Shown here piece after piece: positions 16,442 to 24,124 of a stretch of DNA of 44,943 nucleotides. The position numbers and the translations under genes were made by a program. The first letter of the stretch is position 1, and each line of letters starts with the position of its first letter. The notes beneath the pieces are model-generated. The model worked only from the letters and a program-made list of their open reading frames with translations, was not told where the DNA came from and made no database searches. The DNA lies in assembly GCA_904420145.1 (NCBI GenBank), contig CAJFUI010000036.1, positions 1 through 44,943 of the forward strand, in the 5' to 3' direction. This stretch comes from an uncultured Oscillospiraceae bacterium (GTDB lineage: Bacteria > Bacillota > Clostridia > Oscillospirales > Oscillospiraceae).

Positions 16442-16515
16442 GCGGGGTTAGTACATCGGTAGTATGTCAGCTTCCCAAGCTGAAGAGGCGGGTTCGATTC
16501 CCGTACCCCGCTCCA
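16442..16515 (+). tRNA. tRNA-Gly (anticodon CCC)
   Basis: The cloverleaf folds completely. The acceptor is GCGGGGT/ACCCCGC, the D stem GTAC/GTAT, and the anticodon stem TCAGC/GCTGA with loop TTCCCAA. The T stem is GCGGG/CCCGT with loop TTCGATT. The discriminator is T73, usual for bacterial glycine tRNAs, and CCA is encoded. The anticodon CCC reads GGG codons. The terminator stem begins within the CCA. Confidence 0.97.
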
Positions 16516-16555
16516 CAAAAACAGCCACACCTAAAAGGTGTGGCTGTTTTTGTGG
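16513..16555 (+). terminator. Terminator of tRNA-Gly, 19-bp perfect stem
   Basis: CCACAAAAACAGCCACACC (16513-16531) pairs perfectly with GGTGTGGCTGTTTTTGTGG (16537-16555) around TAAAA. The left arm starts with the encoded CCA end of the tRNA, so the terminator and the mature 3' end overlap. The U run lies inside the right arm. Confidence 0.85.
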
Positions 16556-16570
16556 ATTCCGTGGGAAATT

Positions 16571-16648
16571 TTACATGCGCGGAGTCAATCCGCCCTGCGC
16601 CAAGATTTTTGCCTCCGGCAAAAATGCTTGCACGGCGCAAAAGCGCCG
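16571..16648. repeat. Three-hairpin intergenic repeat, copy E
   Basis: Hairpin 0 is GCGGA/TCCGC (16579-16583/16589-16593). Hairpin 1 is CAAGATTTTTGCC (16601-16613), loop TCC, GGCAAAAATGCTTG (16617-16630), again with one unpaired right-arm base after the CAAG/CTTG closing block. A CA linker leads to hairpin 2, CGGCGC/GCGCCG (16633-16638/16643-16648). The rest of 16516-16887 holds no gene. The promoter at 16797 lies at its end. Confidence 0.85.
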
Positions 16649-16796
16649 CCGGCCTGAAGCTATCTGCGCTGCCGCAGGAAGCACCCAATACAGCTATACC
16701 ATGCGCTGTAACCAACGGAAAGCAAAGGCAGGTAAAAAGGGGGTAAAAAAGAGCGGCGTTGACTGCCTCCTGCAGAGTGTGACTCCCCCCGCCGCA

Positions 16797-16825
16797 TTGA
16801 CAGGTAAAATTTCCGCTGGTATACT
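16797..16825 (+). promoter_or_regulatory. Promoter for the cyclase-family gene
   Basis: A perfect TTGACA and TATACT are 17 bases apart, about 60 bases upstream of the start codon at 16888. Confidence 0.75.
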
Positions 16826-16887
16826 GACCTTATCCGCGGAGGGCGCCGCGGCGCCGCCGCAATCCGTTGATAAAGGGAGGATTTGCC

Positions 16888-17640
16888 ATGTACCCGCTTT
16901 GGACACAGCTGCAGGAGCTGCAGAAGCTGCGCTGGATCGACCTCACCCACCCTCTGAGCAACGACAGCCCCTACTGGGCCGGGATCCCCGAGGGCTCTGT
17001 GGAGCTGGGCACGGTGGTCTACGACTGGGGCAACCCCATGCTGAACTGCCTGATCCAGACCTTCAAGTTCCCCGGCCAATTCGGCACCCACATCGACTTC
17101 CCCGGCCACTTTGTCCCCAACACCCCTCTCTCCGAGGCCTACTCTGTCCGGAACTGCGTGTTCCCTCTGTGCGTCATCGACGTCACCGAGCAGGTGAAGG
17201 CGAATCCCCGCTACGCGGTCACCGTGGAGGACATCCTCTCTTACGAGGCCAAGTACGGCCCCATCCCCGAGGGGGCCTTTGTGACTCTTTACACCGGCTG
17301 GTCCAAGCGGTGGCCGGATATGGAGGCCCTCTCCGGCACGGATGAGAACGGCGGAGAGAATTTCCCCGGCTGGTCCCTGCCGGCCCTCCAGTATCTCTAT
17401 GAAACCCGCAGCGCTGCGGCCAATGGCCACGAAACCCTCGACACCGACGCCTCCGTCTTAGCCGCAGAGGCGGGGGATCTGGCCTGCGAGCGCTATGTGC
17501 TGAGCAAGGGCAAGCTGCAGATCGAGCTGCTGTGCAACCTGGATCAGGTGCCCCCGGCGGGAGCGCTCCTGTTTGCCGCCTATCCCAACATCGTCGGCGC
17601 CACCGGCCTGCCCGTCCGGGTCTGGGCCATCGCGGAGTAA
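16888..17640 (+). CDS. Cyclase-family metal-dependent hydrolase (kynurenine formamidase-like)
   Basis: The 250-aa product belongs to the cyclase family (PF04199 type), which includes bacterial kynurenine formamidase, isatin hydrolase and other amide or lactam hydrolases. Characteristic segments are DLTHPLSNDSPYW at the N-terminus and FGTHIDFPGHF, which supplies metal-binding His and Asp residues. EGAFVTLYTGWSKRW and the late HETLDTDASVL follow, matching the usual positions of the catalytic and oxyanion region. The start at 16888 is set by AAAGGGAGGATTTGCC, and the ORF-track start 7 codons earlier overlaps that site. It is monocistronic and convergent with the amidohydrolase at the end of the transporter operon. 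Both act on amide-like bonds, so a joint pathway is possible but not shown. Confidence 0.88.
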   Translation: MYPLWTQLQELQKLRWIDLTHPLSNDSPYWAGIPEGSVELGTVVYDWGNPMLNCLIQTFKFPGQFGTHIDFPGHFVPNTPLSEAYSVRNCVFPLCVIDVTEQVKANPRYAVTVEDILSYEAKYGPIPEGAFVTLYTGWSKRWPDMEALSGTDENGGENFPGWSLPALQYLYETRSAAANGHETLDTDASVLAAEAGDLACERYVLSKGKLQIELLCNLDQVPPAGALLFAAYPNIVGATGLPVRVWAIAE

Positions 17641-17659
17641 ATGCGCAGCGCCGCTTTTT

Positions 17660-17704
17660 GATAGGCAAAAGGCAGGGACCTATGGTCCCTGCCTTTTGCC
17701 TATC
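17660..17704. terminator. Bidirectional terminator, 21-bp perfect stem
   Basis: Two 21-base arms (17660-17680 and 17684-17704) pair perfectly around a TAT loop. The core is GGCAGGGACC/GGTCCCTGCC with an AAAA/TTTT block inside the stem. It separates the convergent cyclase gene and the transporter operon. Confidence 0.9.
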
Positions 17705-17745
17705 AACGGAGTTTTCTATGTCAATAGACATAAAAGTCTCTGCTT

Positions 17746-19395
17746 TTATTTCTCATAGGCAATCTTGCCGTCCACAACGGTCATCTGCACCGTGATGTCC
17801 CGGAGCGCCTCCGCCGGGATGTCCACGAGGCTCCGGTCCAGCAGCGCAAGATCCGCCAGCATCCCCGGTTGGAGGGTGCCCTTCTCCTTCTCCTCGAAGG
17901 TCATGTAGGCACCCCCCTGGGTCATGGCCCGCAGGGCCTCGGAGACGGTGATGCACTCCTCCTCCCCTAAGCAGTGGCCATGCATGCCCTTGCGGGTGAC
18001 GGCGGCATACAGATTCCAGAAGGGGTTGTGGTGGGCCGAGGGCATGTCGGTGCTCAGGGCGATGGGAACTCCCGCGTCTATAGCGGAGCGCAGGGGCAGG
18101 AAGGTCCGCTGCTGCGCCTCCTCCAAGAGGGCGGGGTAGCCGTCGGCCTCGTTGTAGATAAAGGCGGGCTGGGCGGCCAAAATCATGCCGGCCTCCGCCA
18201 TCTTGTTCAGCACGTCGCCGCTGGGGTAGTAGCAGTGGACCAGCTGGTGGCGGCGGTCGGCGGGGTTGGCCCTGTAGGCGGCGTAGATGGCGTCGGCGGC
18301 CTTCTGCACCGCCACATCTCCCATCACATGAATCCCCACGCCCCAGCCGCCGTCGTGGGCCTCCTTCACCCAGCCGGGGAGCTTCTCCAAATCCAGCCGC
18401 AGGGGGAAGGGCTTGATCTCCGTCTCCCCCTTGTAGTTCCACGTGCGCAGGCTGGTCTTGGAGGTAAGGCCGCCGTCGATGGCCATTTTCAAGCTGCCGA
18501 TGCGCAGATAGTGGTCCCCAAAGCCGCTGTAGAGGCCCAGCTCCGGCACCAGCCGATCGGAGAAGTCCTCGTCCTCATTGATGGCGAAGCCGTGCCAGCA
18601 GGGCATCAGATTCACCCGAATCTTCAGCTCCCCCGCGTCCCGCAGGCGCTGGTAGGCACGGATCATGCTGGGGGTGACCCCCGGCTCCACCACACTGGTG
18701 ATGCCGTAGCGGAGATAGTCCTCCTGGGAGCGGCGGATAGCCGCGCGGATCCGCTCACCGGAGCCGAACTTGCTCTCGCCGAAGGCGGTGGGCATCACAT
18801 CCCGCACCAGCTGCTTGGCTGAGCGGAAGAGGAGGCCGTTGGGCTCCCCCCTTTCGTCCCGTCCGATGGTGCCGCCCGGCGGGTCCGGGGTGTCCCGGGT
18901 GATGCCGGCGGCCCGCAGGGCTGCGCTGTTGGCGCAGCAGGTGGAGAAAATCCGCTCCAGTACCACGGGGTTGTGGGGGGAATAGGGGTCCAAGTCATAG
19001 CGGGTGGGCATACGGCCCTCCACAAACTGGGACTCCACCCAGCCGCCCCCTTGGAGCCACTCCCCCGGCGCCATGGCGGCCACCCGGCGGCCCACCTCCC
19101 TGGCTAAAGCCTCGATGCTCTGGTAGCCGAAGGTGATGATACCCTCCATGAGCATCCCCGCCTCCCACATGTGGTTGTGGGAATCGTTGATGCCGGGGAT
19201 CACCGAGCAGCCCTTTGCGTCCACGACCCGGGTCTCCGCTCCGGCCAAGGGCAGGATCTCCCTGTCCTCCCCGGTGGCCAGCACCCGGCTGCCGGAGACG
19301 GCGATGGCCTGGGCGACGGTGTCCGCCCCGTCCAGCGTATGGACGGCGGCGTTGTGGATAATCAGCTGGGGAACCTCACAGCGCATATGCTTCAT
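17746..19395 (-). CDS. YtcJ-like amidohydrolase (amidohydrolase 3 family)
   Basis: The 549-aa product has the composite beta domain plus TIM barrel of the amidohydrolase_3 family. NDSHNHMWEAG gives the HxH metal site. FQ-rich barrel strands follow, then GLTSKTSLRTWNY, GIHVMGDVAVQKA, HQLVHCYYPS and the late ALSTDMPSAHHNPFWNLYAAVTR typical of YtcJ proteins. The C-terminal beta strands end in DVP-like ADLALLDRSLVDIP. The true substrate of such proteins is mostly unknown. The ATG at 19395 overlaps the OppF stop codon by four bases (ATGA), so it is translationally coupled and the last gene of the transporter operon. The ORF-track start 31 codons earlier lies inside oppF and is rejected. Confidence 0.93.
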   Translation of the reverse strand: MKHMRCEVPQLIIHNAAVHTLDGADTVAQAIAVSGSRVLATGEDREILPLAGAETRVVDAKGCSVIPGINDSHNHMWEAGMLMEGIITFGYQSIEALAREVGRRVAAMAPGEWLQGGGWVESQFVEGRMPTRYDLDPYSPHNPVVLERIFSTCCANSAALRAAGITRDTPDPPGGTIGRDERGEPNGLLFRSAKQLVRDVMPTAFGESKFGSGERIRAAIRRSQEDYLRYGITSVVEPGVTPSMIRAYQRLRDAGELKIRVNLMPCWHGFAINEDEDFSDRLVPELGLYSGFGDHYLRIGSLKMAIDGGLTSKTSLRTWNYKGETEIKPFPLRLDLEKLPGWVKEAHDGGWGVGIHVMGDVAVQKAADAIYAAYRANPADRRHQLVHCYYPSGDVLNKMAEAGMILAAQPAFIYNEADGYPALLEEAQQRTFLPLRSAIDAGVPIALSTDMPSAHHNPFWNLYAAVTRKGMHGHCLGEEECITVSEALRAMTQGGAYMTFEEKEKGTLQPGMLADLALLDRSLVDIPAEALRDITVQMTVVDGKIAYEK

Positions 19396-20414
19396 ACCGC
19401 CGCCTCCCTTCCCTTCTCGTCGTACAGATGGCAGGCCACCATGTGGCCGCCGCCTAAATCCTTGGTCTCGGGCAGGATCTCGGCACACTTGGCGGTGGCA
19501 TGCTTGCAGCGGTTGCAGAAAGCGCAGCCCTTGGGCAGGTCCAACACGGTGGGCATCTCCTTATCGGGGATCTCATAGCTCTCGATGCTGCTGCCGGTGA
19601 GCTTGGGGGCCACAGCCAGCAGAAGCTGGGTATAGGGGTGGGCGGGGCTGTCGAAGATCTGCTCCCTCGTGCCCATCTCCACAATCCGTCCTAAGTACAT
19701 CACCGCCAGCCTGGAGCAGATGTGCCGCACCACCGACAAATCGTGGGCGATAAACAGGTAGGACAGGTGGAACTCATCCTTTAGGTCCATCATCAGATTG
19801 AGGATCTGGGCCTGAATGGACACGTCCAAAGCGGAGACCGGCTCGTCGGCGATGATAAACTGGGGGTTCACCGCCAGAGCCCGGGCGATGCCGATGCGCT
19901 GGCGCTGGCCGCCGGAGAACTGATGGGGATAGCGCACGGCCAGCTCCGGCCGGATCCCCACCCGCTCCAGCAGGGCGTAGGCCTTCTCCTCCGCCTCCTT
20001 ACGGTCCTTAGCTAACTTGTGGAACAAAATGGGTTCCACCACGATGCGCAGCACCGTCATCCGGGGATTTAGGGAGGCGTAGGGGTCCTGAAAGATCATC
20101 TGCATCTGCTTGTGCAGGGCGTGGCGCTCCCCCCGGTCCATGGCGGTCATGTCCTGCCCGTCAAAGTACATCTTGCCGGAGGTGGGCTTGTTGAGGCCGA
20201 TAATAGTCCGGGCGGTGGTGGATTTGCCGCAGCCGCTCTCCCCCACAAGGCCGAAGGCCTCCCCCTTCTCCACAGAGAAGGAGACGCCGTTGACCGCCTG
20301 GACCACCCGGCCCCGGACCACCAGCCGGCCCTTCTCCATGTGAATCTTATCCAGCAGGCCCTTGTCCAGCTTGAACTGCTGCACCAGGTTTTCCACCCGC
20401 AAAATCTCGCTCAT
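19392..20414 (-). CDS. Oligopeptide/dipeptide ABC transporter ATP-binding protein (OppF/DppF type)
   Basis: This is one of the two ATPase subunits of an Opp-type importer. The 340-aa product has Walker [15 protein letters not shown]-loop region MIFQDPYASLNP, signature FSGGQRQRIGIARAL, Walker B FIIADEPVSALD and the switch His in IAHDLSVVRH. The C-terminal oligopeptide-transporter extension carries a Cys cluster, GCAFCNRCKHATAKC, found in many Opp ATPases and able to bind an Fe-S cluster in some. Its ATG overlaps the OppD-type stop codon by four bases, and its own stop overlaps the amidohydrolase start. All are signs of one operon. Confidence 0.96.
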   Translation of the reverse strand: MSEILRVENLVQQFKLDKGLLDKIHMEKGRLVVRGRVVQAVNGVSFSVEKGEAFGLVGESGCGKSTTARTIIGLNKPTSGKMYFDGQDMTAMDRGERHALHKQMQMIFQDPYASLNPRMTVLRIVVEPILFHKLAKDRKEAEEKAYALLERVGIRPELAVRYPHQFSGGQRQRIGIARALAVNPQFIIADEPVSALDVSIQAQILNLMMDLKDEFHLSYLFIAHDLSVVRHICSRLAVMYLGRIVEMGTREQIFDSPAHPYTQLLLAVAPKLTGSSIESYEIPDKEMPTVLDLPKGCAFCNRCKHATAKCAEILPETKDLGGGHMVACHLYDEKGREAAV

Positions 20415-21406
20415 TGTTCCTCCTCCTTCCCGGCGCCGCTATACAGATGGCAGGCCACCCGGCGGCCCTCCGACACGGTGACGGTCTCCGGCTCCACCTC
20501 CATGCACACGCCCATGCACTTGGCGCAGCGGGGGGCGAACTTGCAGCCCTTGGGCAGGTCGAACATATTGGGGACCATGCCGGGGATCACCTCCAGCCGC
20601 TCGTCATCTCTCGTCTCCCCGTTGCCGGGGATGGAGGCCAGCAGCCCCTGGGTGTAGGGATGGAGAGGCCGGTCGATCAGCGAGCGGGTGGGCCCGGACT
20701 CCACAATGTGGCCGCAGTACATCACGTTGACCCGGTCGGTGATCTCGCTGACCACCGCAAGGTCGTGGGTAATGAGCATCAGGGCGCAGCCCTTCTCGTT
20801 GACCAGACGCTTCATCAGCTGCAGCACTTGGGCTTGAATGGTTACATCCAGAGCCGTAGTGGGCTCGTCGGCGATGATCAGCTTCGGGGCGCTGGCTAAG
20901 GCAATGGCGATAACCACCCGCTGGCGCATGCCGCCGGAAAACTGGTGGGGATAGCACTTAAGCCGCTCCTCGGCATTGGGGATGCCCACCTCCCGGAGCA
21001 GCTCCACACAGCGGCTGTGCCGCTGGGCGCGGCTGAGCTGGGGCTGGTGGAGGCGGAGCATCTCGTCCATCTGGTGCTCGATGGTGTAGACTGGATTGAG
21101 GGAGGTCATGGGGTCCTGAAAGATCATGGTGATGTCGCCGCCACGGATCTTGTTCATCTCCTTCTCGCTCTTGCCCAGCAGGTCCTGTCCGTCAAATTCG
21201 ATCTTATCGGCTTGGATTTTGCCCGGTGGGTCGATGAGCTTGATCAGGGAAAAGCCGGTGACGCTCTTGCCGCAGCCGCTCTCCCCCACCACGCCCAGCA
21301 CCTCGCCCTCCTCCATGGAGAAGCTGATGTGGTCTACCGCTTTGACTACGCCCTTGAAGGTGTGGAAGTAGGTAGCTAAGTTTTCCACCTCAAGAATATT
21401 GGCCAT
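20411..21406 (-). CDS. Oligopeptide/dipeptide ABC transporter ATP-binding protein (OppD/DppD type)
   Basis: This is the partner ATPase of the OppF-type subunit. The 331-aa product shows Walker [30 protein letters not shown], signature [15 protein letters not shown], Walker [13 protein letters not shown] and [10 protein letters not shown]. The C-terminal Cys-rich extension reads [15 protein letters not shown]. The N-terminal [19 protein letters not shown] is typical of OppD. The ATG has a GGGGGGAGAAATGG ribosome binding site. It lies 12 bases after the OppC-type permease and overlaps the OppF gene by four bases. Confidence 0.96.
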   Translation of the reverse strand: MANILEVENLATYFHTFKGVVKAVDHISFSMEEGEVLGVVGESGCGKSVTGFSLIKLIDPPGKIQADKIEFDGQDLLGKSEKEMNKIRGGDITMIFQDPMTSLNPVYTIEHQMDEMLRLHQPQLSRAQRHSRCVELLREVGIPNAEERLKCYPHQFSGGMRQRVVIAIALASAPKLIIADEPTTALDVTIQAQVLQLMKRLVNEKGCALMLITHDLAVVSEITDRVNVMYCGHIVESGPTRSLIDRPLHPYTQGLLASIPGNGETRDDERLEVIPGMVPNMFDLPKGCKFAPRCAKCMGVCMEVEPETVTVSEGRRVACHLYSGAGKEEEQ

Positions 21407-21418
21407 TTCTCTCCCCCC

Positions 21419-22315
21419 TTACTTCAGCTTGGGATTGAGCTCGTCCCGCAGGAAGTCGCCCAGCATATTGATCGCGAACACAATAAACACGATATACAGC
21501 CCCGGGAAAATGGAGACCCACCACCGGCCGCTGCTGAGGACCTTGTAGCCGTCGCTGCAGAGCATGCCGAGAGAGGGCTCCGTCACGGGAACGCCCATGC
21601 CAAGGAAGCTCAGCGTGGCCTCCAGCAGAATGAAGGTGCCCACCTGCATGGTGGCCAGGACGATGATGGAGGTCATCACATTGGGCAGAATGTACTGCAC
21701 AATGATCCGCCAGTTGGGCAGGCCGATTACCCGCGCCGCATCCACGTACTCCATCTTGCGGATTTTCAGCGTCTCGCCCCGGACGGTGCGGGCAAACTTT
21801 ACCCAGCCCACCAGCATCAGGGCGATAAGCACATTGCCCACGCCCCGTCCCAGAATGCTCATAAGGAACATGGCGATGAGGATGCTGGGGAAGGAGAGCT
21901 GGATGTCGGCGATGCGCATGATGATGCTGTCCGCCTTGCCGCCGTAGTAGCCCGCCAGCACGCCAAGGAAGATGCCCAGGGCGCTGCACAGCACCACGCC
22001 CACAACGCCGATATACAGGGAGGTGCGGCTGCCGTAGACCACGGCGCTGAAAATATCCCGCCCCTGCTGATCCGTACCCAAAATAAACTGGGGGTCGGCT
22101 CCCTCGCTGCCAATAGGAGGCAGGTAGGCGTTGCTCAGGTCCAGAGAGGACAGGTCAAAGGGGTTCTGAGGGGTGATGTAGGGTCCCACCAGCGCCAAAA
22201 AGGCGATCAGTATAATCAGAATTGTGGAGATAATGGCGGAGGGGGAGTGGGTGTAGTTGTAGTAGAACTGGGAGCTTCTCAGACGGCCCCTGTTCTTCTG
22301 ACCAGATTTCGTCAT
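21419..22315 (-). CDS. Opp-type ABC transporter permease (OppC/DppC type)
   Basis: This 298-aa inner-membrane subunit has about six membrane segments, with an N-terminal helix (IISTILIILIAFLALVG) preceding the core permease domain. The coupling segment after the fourth helix reads YVDAARVIGLPNWRIIVQYILPNV, the EAA motif that contacts the ATPases. The first TM is followed by a large outer loop ending in GTDQQGRDIFS, typical of OppC. The start at 22315 follows GAAAGGAGCTTTGCC and gives the expected short basic N-terminus (TKSGQKNRGRL). The longer ORF-track start runs into the OppB-type gene. The gap to OppB is 16 bases. Confidence 0.94.
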   Translation of the reverse strand: MTKSGQKNRGRLRSSQFYYNYTHSPSAIISTILIILIAFLALVGPYITPQNPFDLSSLDLSNAYLPPIGSEGADPQFILGTDQQGRDIFSAVVYGSRTSLYIGVVGVVLCSALGIFLGVLAGYYGGKADSIIMRIADIQLSFPSILIAMFLMSILGRGVGNVLIALMLVGWVKFARTVRGETLKIRKMEYVDAARVIGLPNWRIIVQYILPNVMTSIIVLATMQVGTFILLEATLSFLGMGVPVTEPSLGMLCSDGYKVLSSGRWWVSIFPGLYIVFIVFAINMLGDFLRDELNPKLK

Positions 22316-22331
22316 GGCAAAGCTCCTTTCT

Positions 22332-23306
22332 CTATTCCTCGCCGCCCAAGCTGACCCGGGGGTCAATGACGGTATAGAGTACATCCACAATGAAGTTGAT
22401 AAGGATGAACATACCGGAGACCATCAGCAGATAGGCGGAAATAATGGGTCGGTCGTTTTGGGAAATGGCGTCGAGGGCCATCTTGCCCATGCCGGGCCAG
22501 GCAAAGATGGTCTCGGTAATGGTGGTAAAGGCGATCAGGTCCCCCAGCTGCAGTCCCAAAATGGTGATCACGGGGATCAGGGTGTTCTTCAGCGCGTGGC
22601 CGAAGAGAACCTTCCGGGTGGCTACGCCCTTGGCCCGGGCAAACTTCACATAGTCCTGACGCATCTGCTCCTGGGTGCCGGCGCGGGTCAGGCGGATAAT
22701 GGAGGCGATGTTGCCCAGCGCCAAGGTGATGGAGGGCAGGATGATGTGGTGCCAGCCGTCAAGGGTGGCGAGGCTGGTCTCAATGCCGAGGATCGTCCCC
22801 ACCGCGCCCCGGCCGGAGACCGGCGTCACCCGGAGGCCCAGGCTGAAAACATAGATCAGGATCATGCCCACCCAGAAGGAGGGTAGGGACACCCCGAAGA
22901 TGGACAGCGTCATGGTGGCCTTGCTGGTCAGCCGCTTGGGATAGGCGCCGGCAAACACCCCAAGGGGAATGCCGATGAGGATGGTAAGGATCATGGTCAC
23001 CAGCACCAGCTCCATTGTGGCGGGCATCTTCTCCAAAATGACGCTCAAGGCCGACTGGTGGTAGAAATAGGAGTTGCCGAAATCGCCGTGGAGCACATTT
23101 TTTAGGAAGATGCCGTACTGTATGTACAGCGGTCGGTCCAGTCCCAGCTCCTTCATCGCCTCGGCCACCTGCTCATCGGTGGCGGTCTCCGGCAGCAGCA
23201 GGTAGACGGGGTTGCTGATCTTGTAGGACATCAGGAACACCAAAATGGTCACCACGATCATCACAATGATCATCTGGAAAAACCGCTGGAGTATGGTTTT
23301 TACCAC
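22332..23306 (-). CDS. Opp-type ABC transporter permease (OppB/DppB type)
   Basis: This 324-aa subunit carries the N-terminal OppB hallmark, one membrane helix (ILQRFFQMIIVMIVVTILVF) and a conserved outer region. It then has five further helices and an EAA loop reading YVKFARAKGVATRKVLFGHALKNT. Two GTG starts are possible. The one at 23306 has GAGAGGTGA at a good distance, while the ORF-track GTG at 23315 lies inside that site, so 23306 is preferred. It lies 86 bases after the VOC gene, and the operon reads on. Confidence 0.93.
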   Translation of the reverse strand: MVKTILQRFFQMIIVMIVVTILVFLMSYKISNPVYLLLPETATDEQVAEAMKELGLDRPLYIQYGIFLKNVLHGDFGNSYFYHQSALSVILEKMPATMELVLVTMILTILIGIPLGVFAGAYPKRLTSKATMTLSIFGVSLPSFWVGMILIYVFSLGLRVTPVSGRGAVGTILGIETSLATLDGWHHIILPSITLALGNIASIIRLTRAGTQEQMRQDYVKFARAKGVATRKVLFGHALKNTLIPVITILGLQLGDLIAFTTITETIFAWPGMGKMALDAISQNDRPIISAYLLMVSGMFILINFIVDVLYTVIDPRVSLGGEE

Positions 23307-23391
23307 ATAGGTCACCTCTCTCTTTCAGAAATAGGGCCGGAAGGTCCCGGCAAAGAGCCCCCTCCTTTTTACAGGGAGCCAAGGGGCACGC

Positions 23392-23799
23392 TCAGCGGCC
23401 GGGATAGAAGATCTTGCGGGTCTCCGGCGCCAAGAACTCCTCCACCTCAAACTTATACCCCTCAGGCCCGATAAACATCATGGACTTGATCTGAAGGGAC
23501 TCGCTGTAGTGGGGCGGGCAGTCAAAGGTAATGCCCAGCGCCTCCAAGCGGCGGTGCATCTCATCGAAGTTGTCCACCGCCAAACTGGTCAGCACCCCGT
23601 CCCGGGTAGTGGCCCTGCAGGCCCCCCGGCTGCGGTCCACCGCGCCGATGTAGGAGGTGGCGGCGGTCTGATAGATCTTGGACCAGCCCTGGTCGCATAC
23701 TAAGGGCAGGCCGAGGGTATCGGCAAAAAAGGCGCAGGCGGCGTCCAGATCGTCAAAATACAAAAACTCAATCTGGCCATGCACATTTAAAGCACCCAT
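23392..23799 (-). CDS. VOC (glyoxalase/dioxygenase fold) family protein
   Basis: The 135-aa product shows the paired beta-alpha-beta-beta-beta pattern of vicinal-oxygen-chelate proteins: QIEFLYFDDLDAACAFFADTLGLPLV in the first module and LAVDNFDEMHRRLEALG with FIGPEGYKFEVEEFL in the second. Such proteins are metal-dependent lyases, isomerases or dioxygenases, or metal-free binding proteins. The usual metal ligands are not all in obvious places, with the second-module Glu of YKFEVEEFL the best candidate. It is embedded between a substrate-binding protein and the permease genes of an Opp-type operon, so it may act on, or sense, the imported compound. The ATG follows TGAGGAGGTC at a normal distance. 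Confidence 0.85.
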   Translation of the reverse strand: MGALNVHGQIEFLYFDDLDAACAFFADTLGLPLVCDQGWSKIYQTAATSYIGAVDRSRGACRATTRDGVLTSLAVDNFDEMHRRLEALGITFDCPPHYSESLQIKSMMFIGPEGYKFEVEEFLAPETRKIFYPGR

Positions 23800-23860
23800 G
23801 GAAAAGACCTCCTCATATGTTCAGAATAGGCCGGAGATAATCCCCGGAAATAAAGAAAGG

Positions 23861-24114
23861 GGAGAGCCGGCGCGCCAGCGGGCGCCGGCTCTCCAGATAT
23901 TGTCAAAAAAGCGGCTGGCCGCTTTTTTGAGCAGTCCCCGCCCGCTGCAGCGCAGCCGCTATGCGGCAGCGTTTGCATGCCGAGCAATGTTTTCAACCAC
24001 GCGCATGCCGCGGTTGAAAACAAATTTTACATGTTCGGGAATGTGCGGCGCAAGGCCTGCAGATCTCGCCGGTAAACGGAGGGGAGCCGGCGCTCCAGCG
24101 GGCGCCGGCTCCCC
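23861..24114. repeat. Hairpin cluster with two near-identical outer hairpins
   Basis: Hairpins at 23861-23894 and 24081-24114 have the same 13-bp stem design. The first is GGAGAGCCGGCGC/GCGCCGGCTCTCC and the second is GGGGAGCCGGCGC/GCGCCGGCTCCCC, with a compensated A-T to G-C change and nearly the same loop. Between them lie a terminator-like hairpin (23903-23930), a CGCTGC/GCAGCG hairpin (23943-23971), and GTTTTCAACC/GGTTGAAAAC (23989-24021) with a 13-base loop containing GCATG. The 325-base gap 23800-24124 has no gene. Confidence 0.8.
23903..23930 (-). terminator. Perfect hairpin with A/T flank, terminator-like inside the operon
   Basis: TCAAAAAAGCGGC pairs perfectly with GCCGCTTTTTTGA around TG. 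On either strand the last arm carries six U. It lies after the 145-aa gene and before the VOC and permease genes, so it may reduce transcription from the substrate-binding-protein part into the permease part. Confidence 0.65.
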
Positions 24115-24124
24115 AGCCGTCAGC

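Noticed and set aside
19392-21406. Similar sequence near the 3' ends of the OppD- and OppF-type genes as another case of end duplication
   Set aside because: Both are inside full paralogous ATPase genes with the same C-terminal VACHLY segment. This is ordinary paralogy, not a detached copy.
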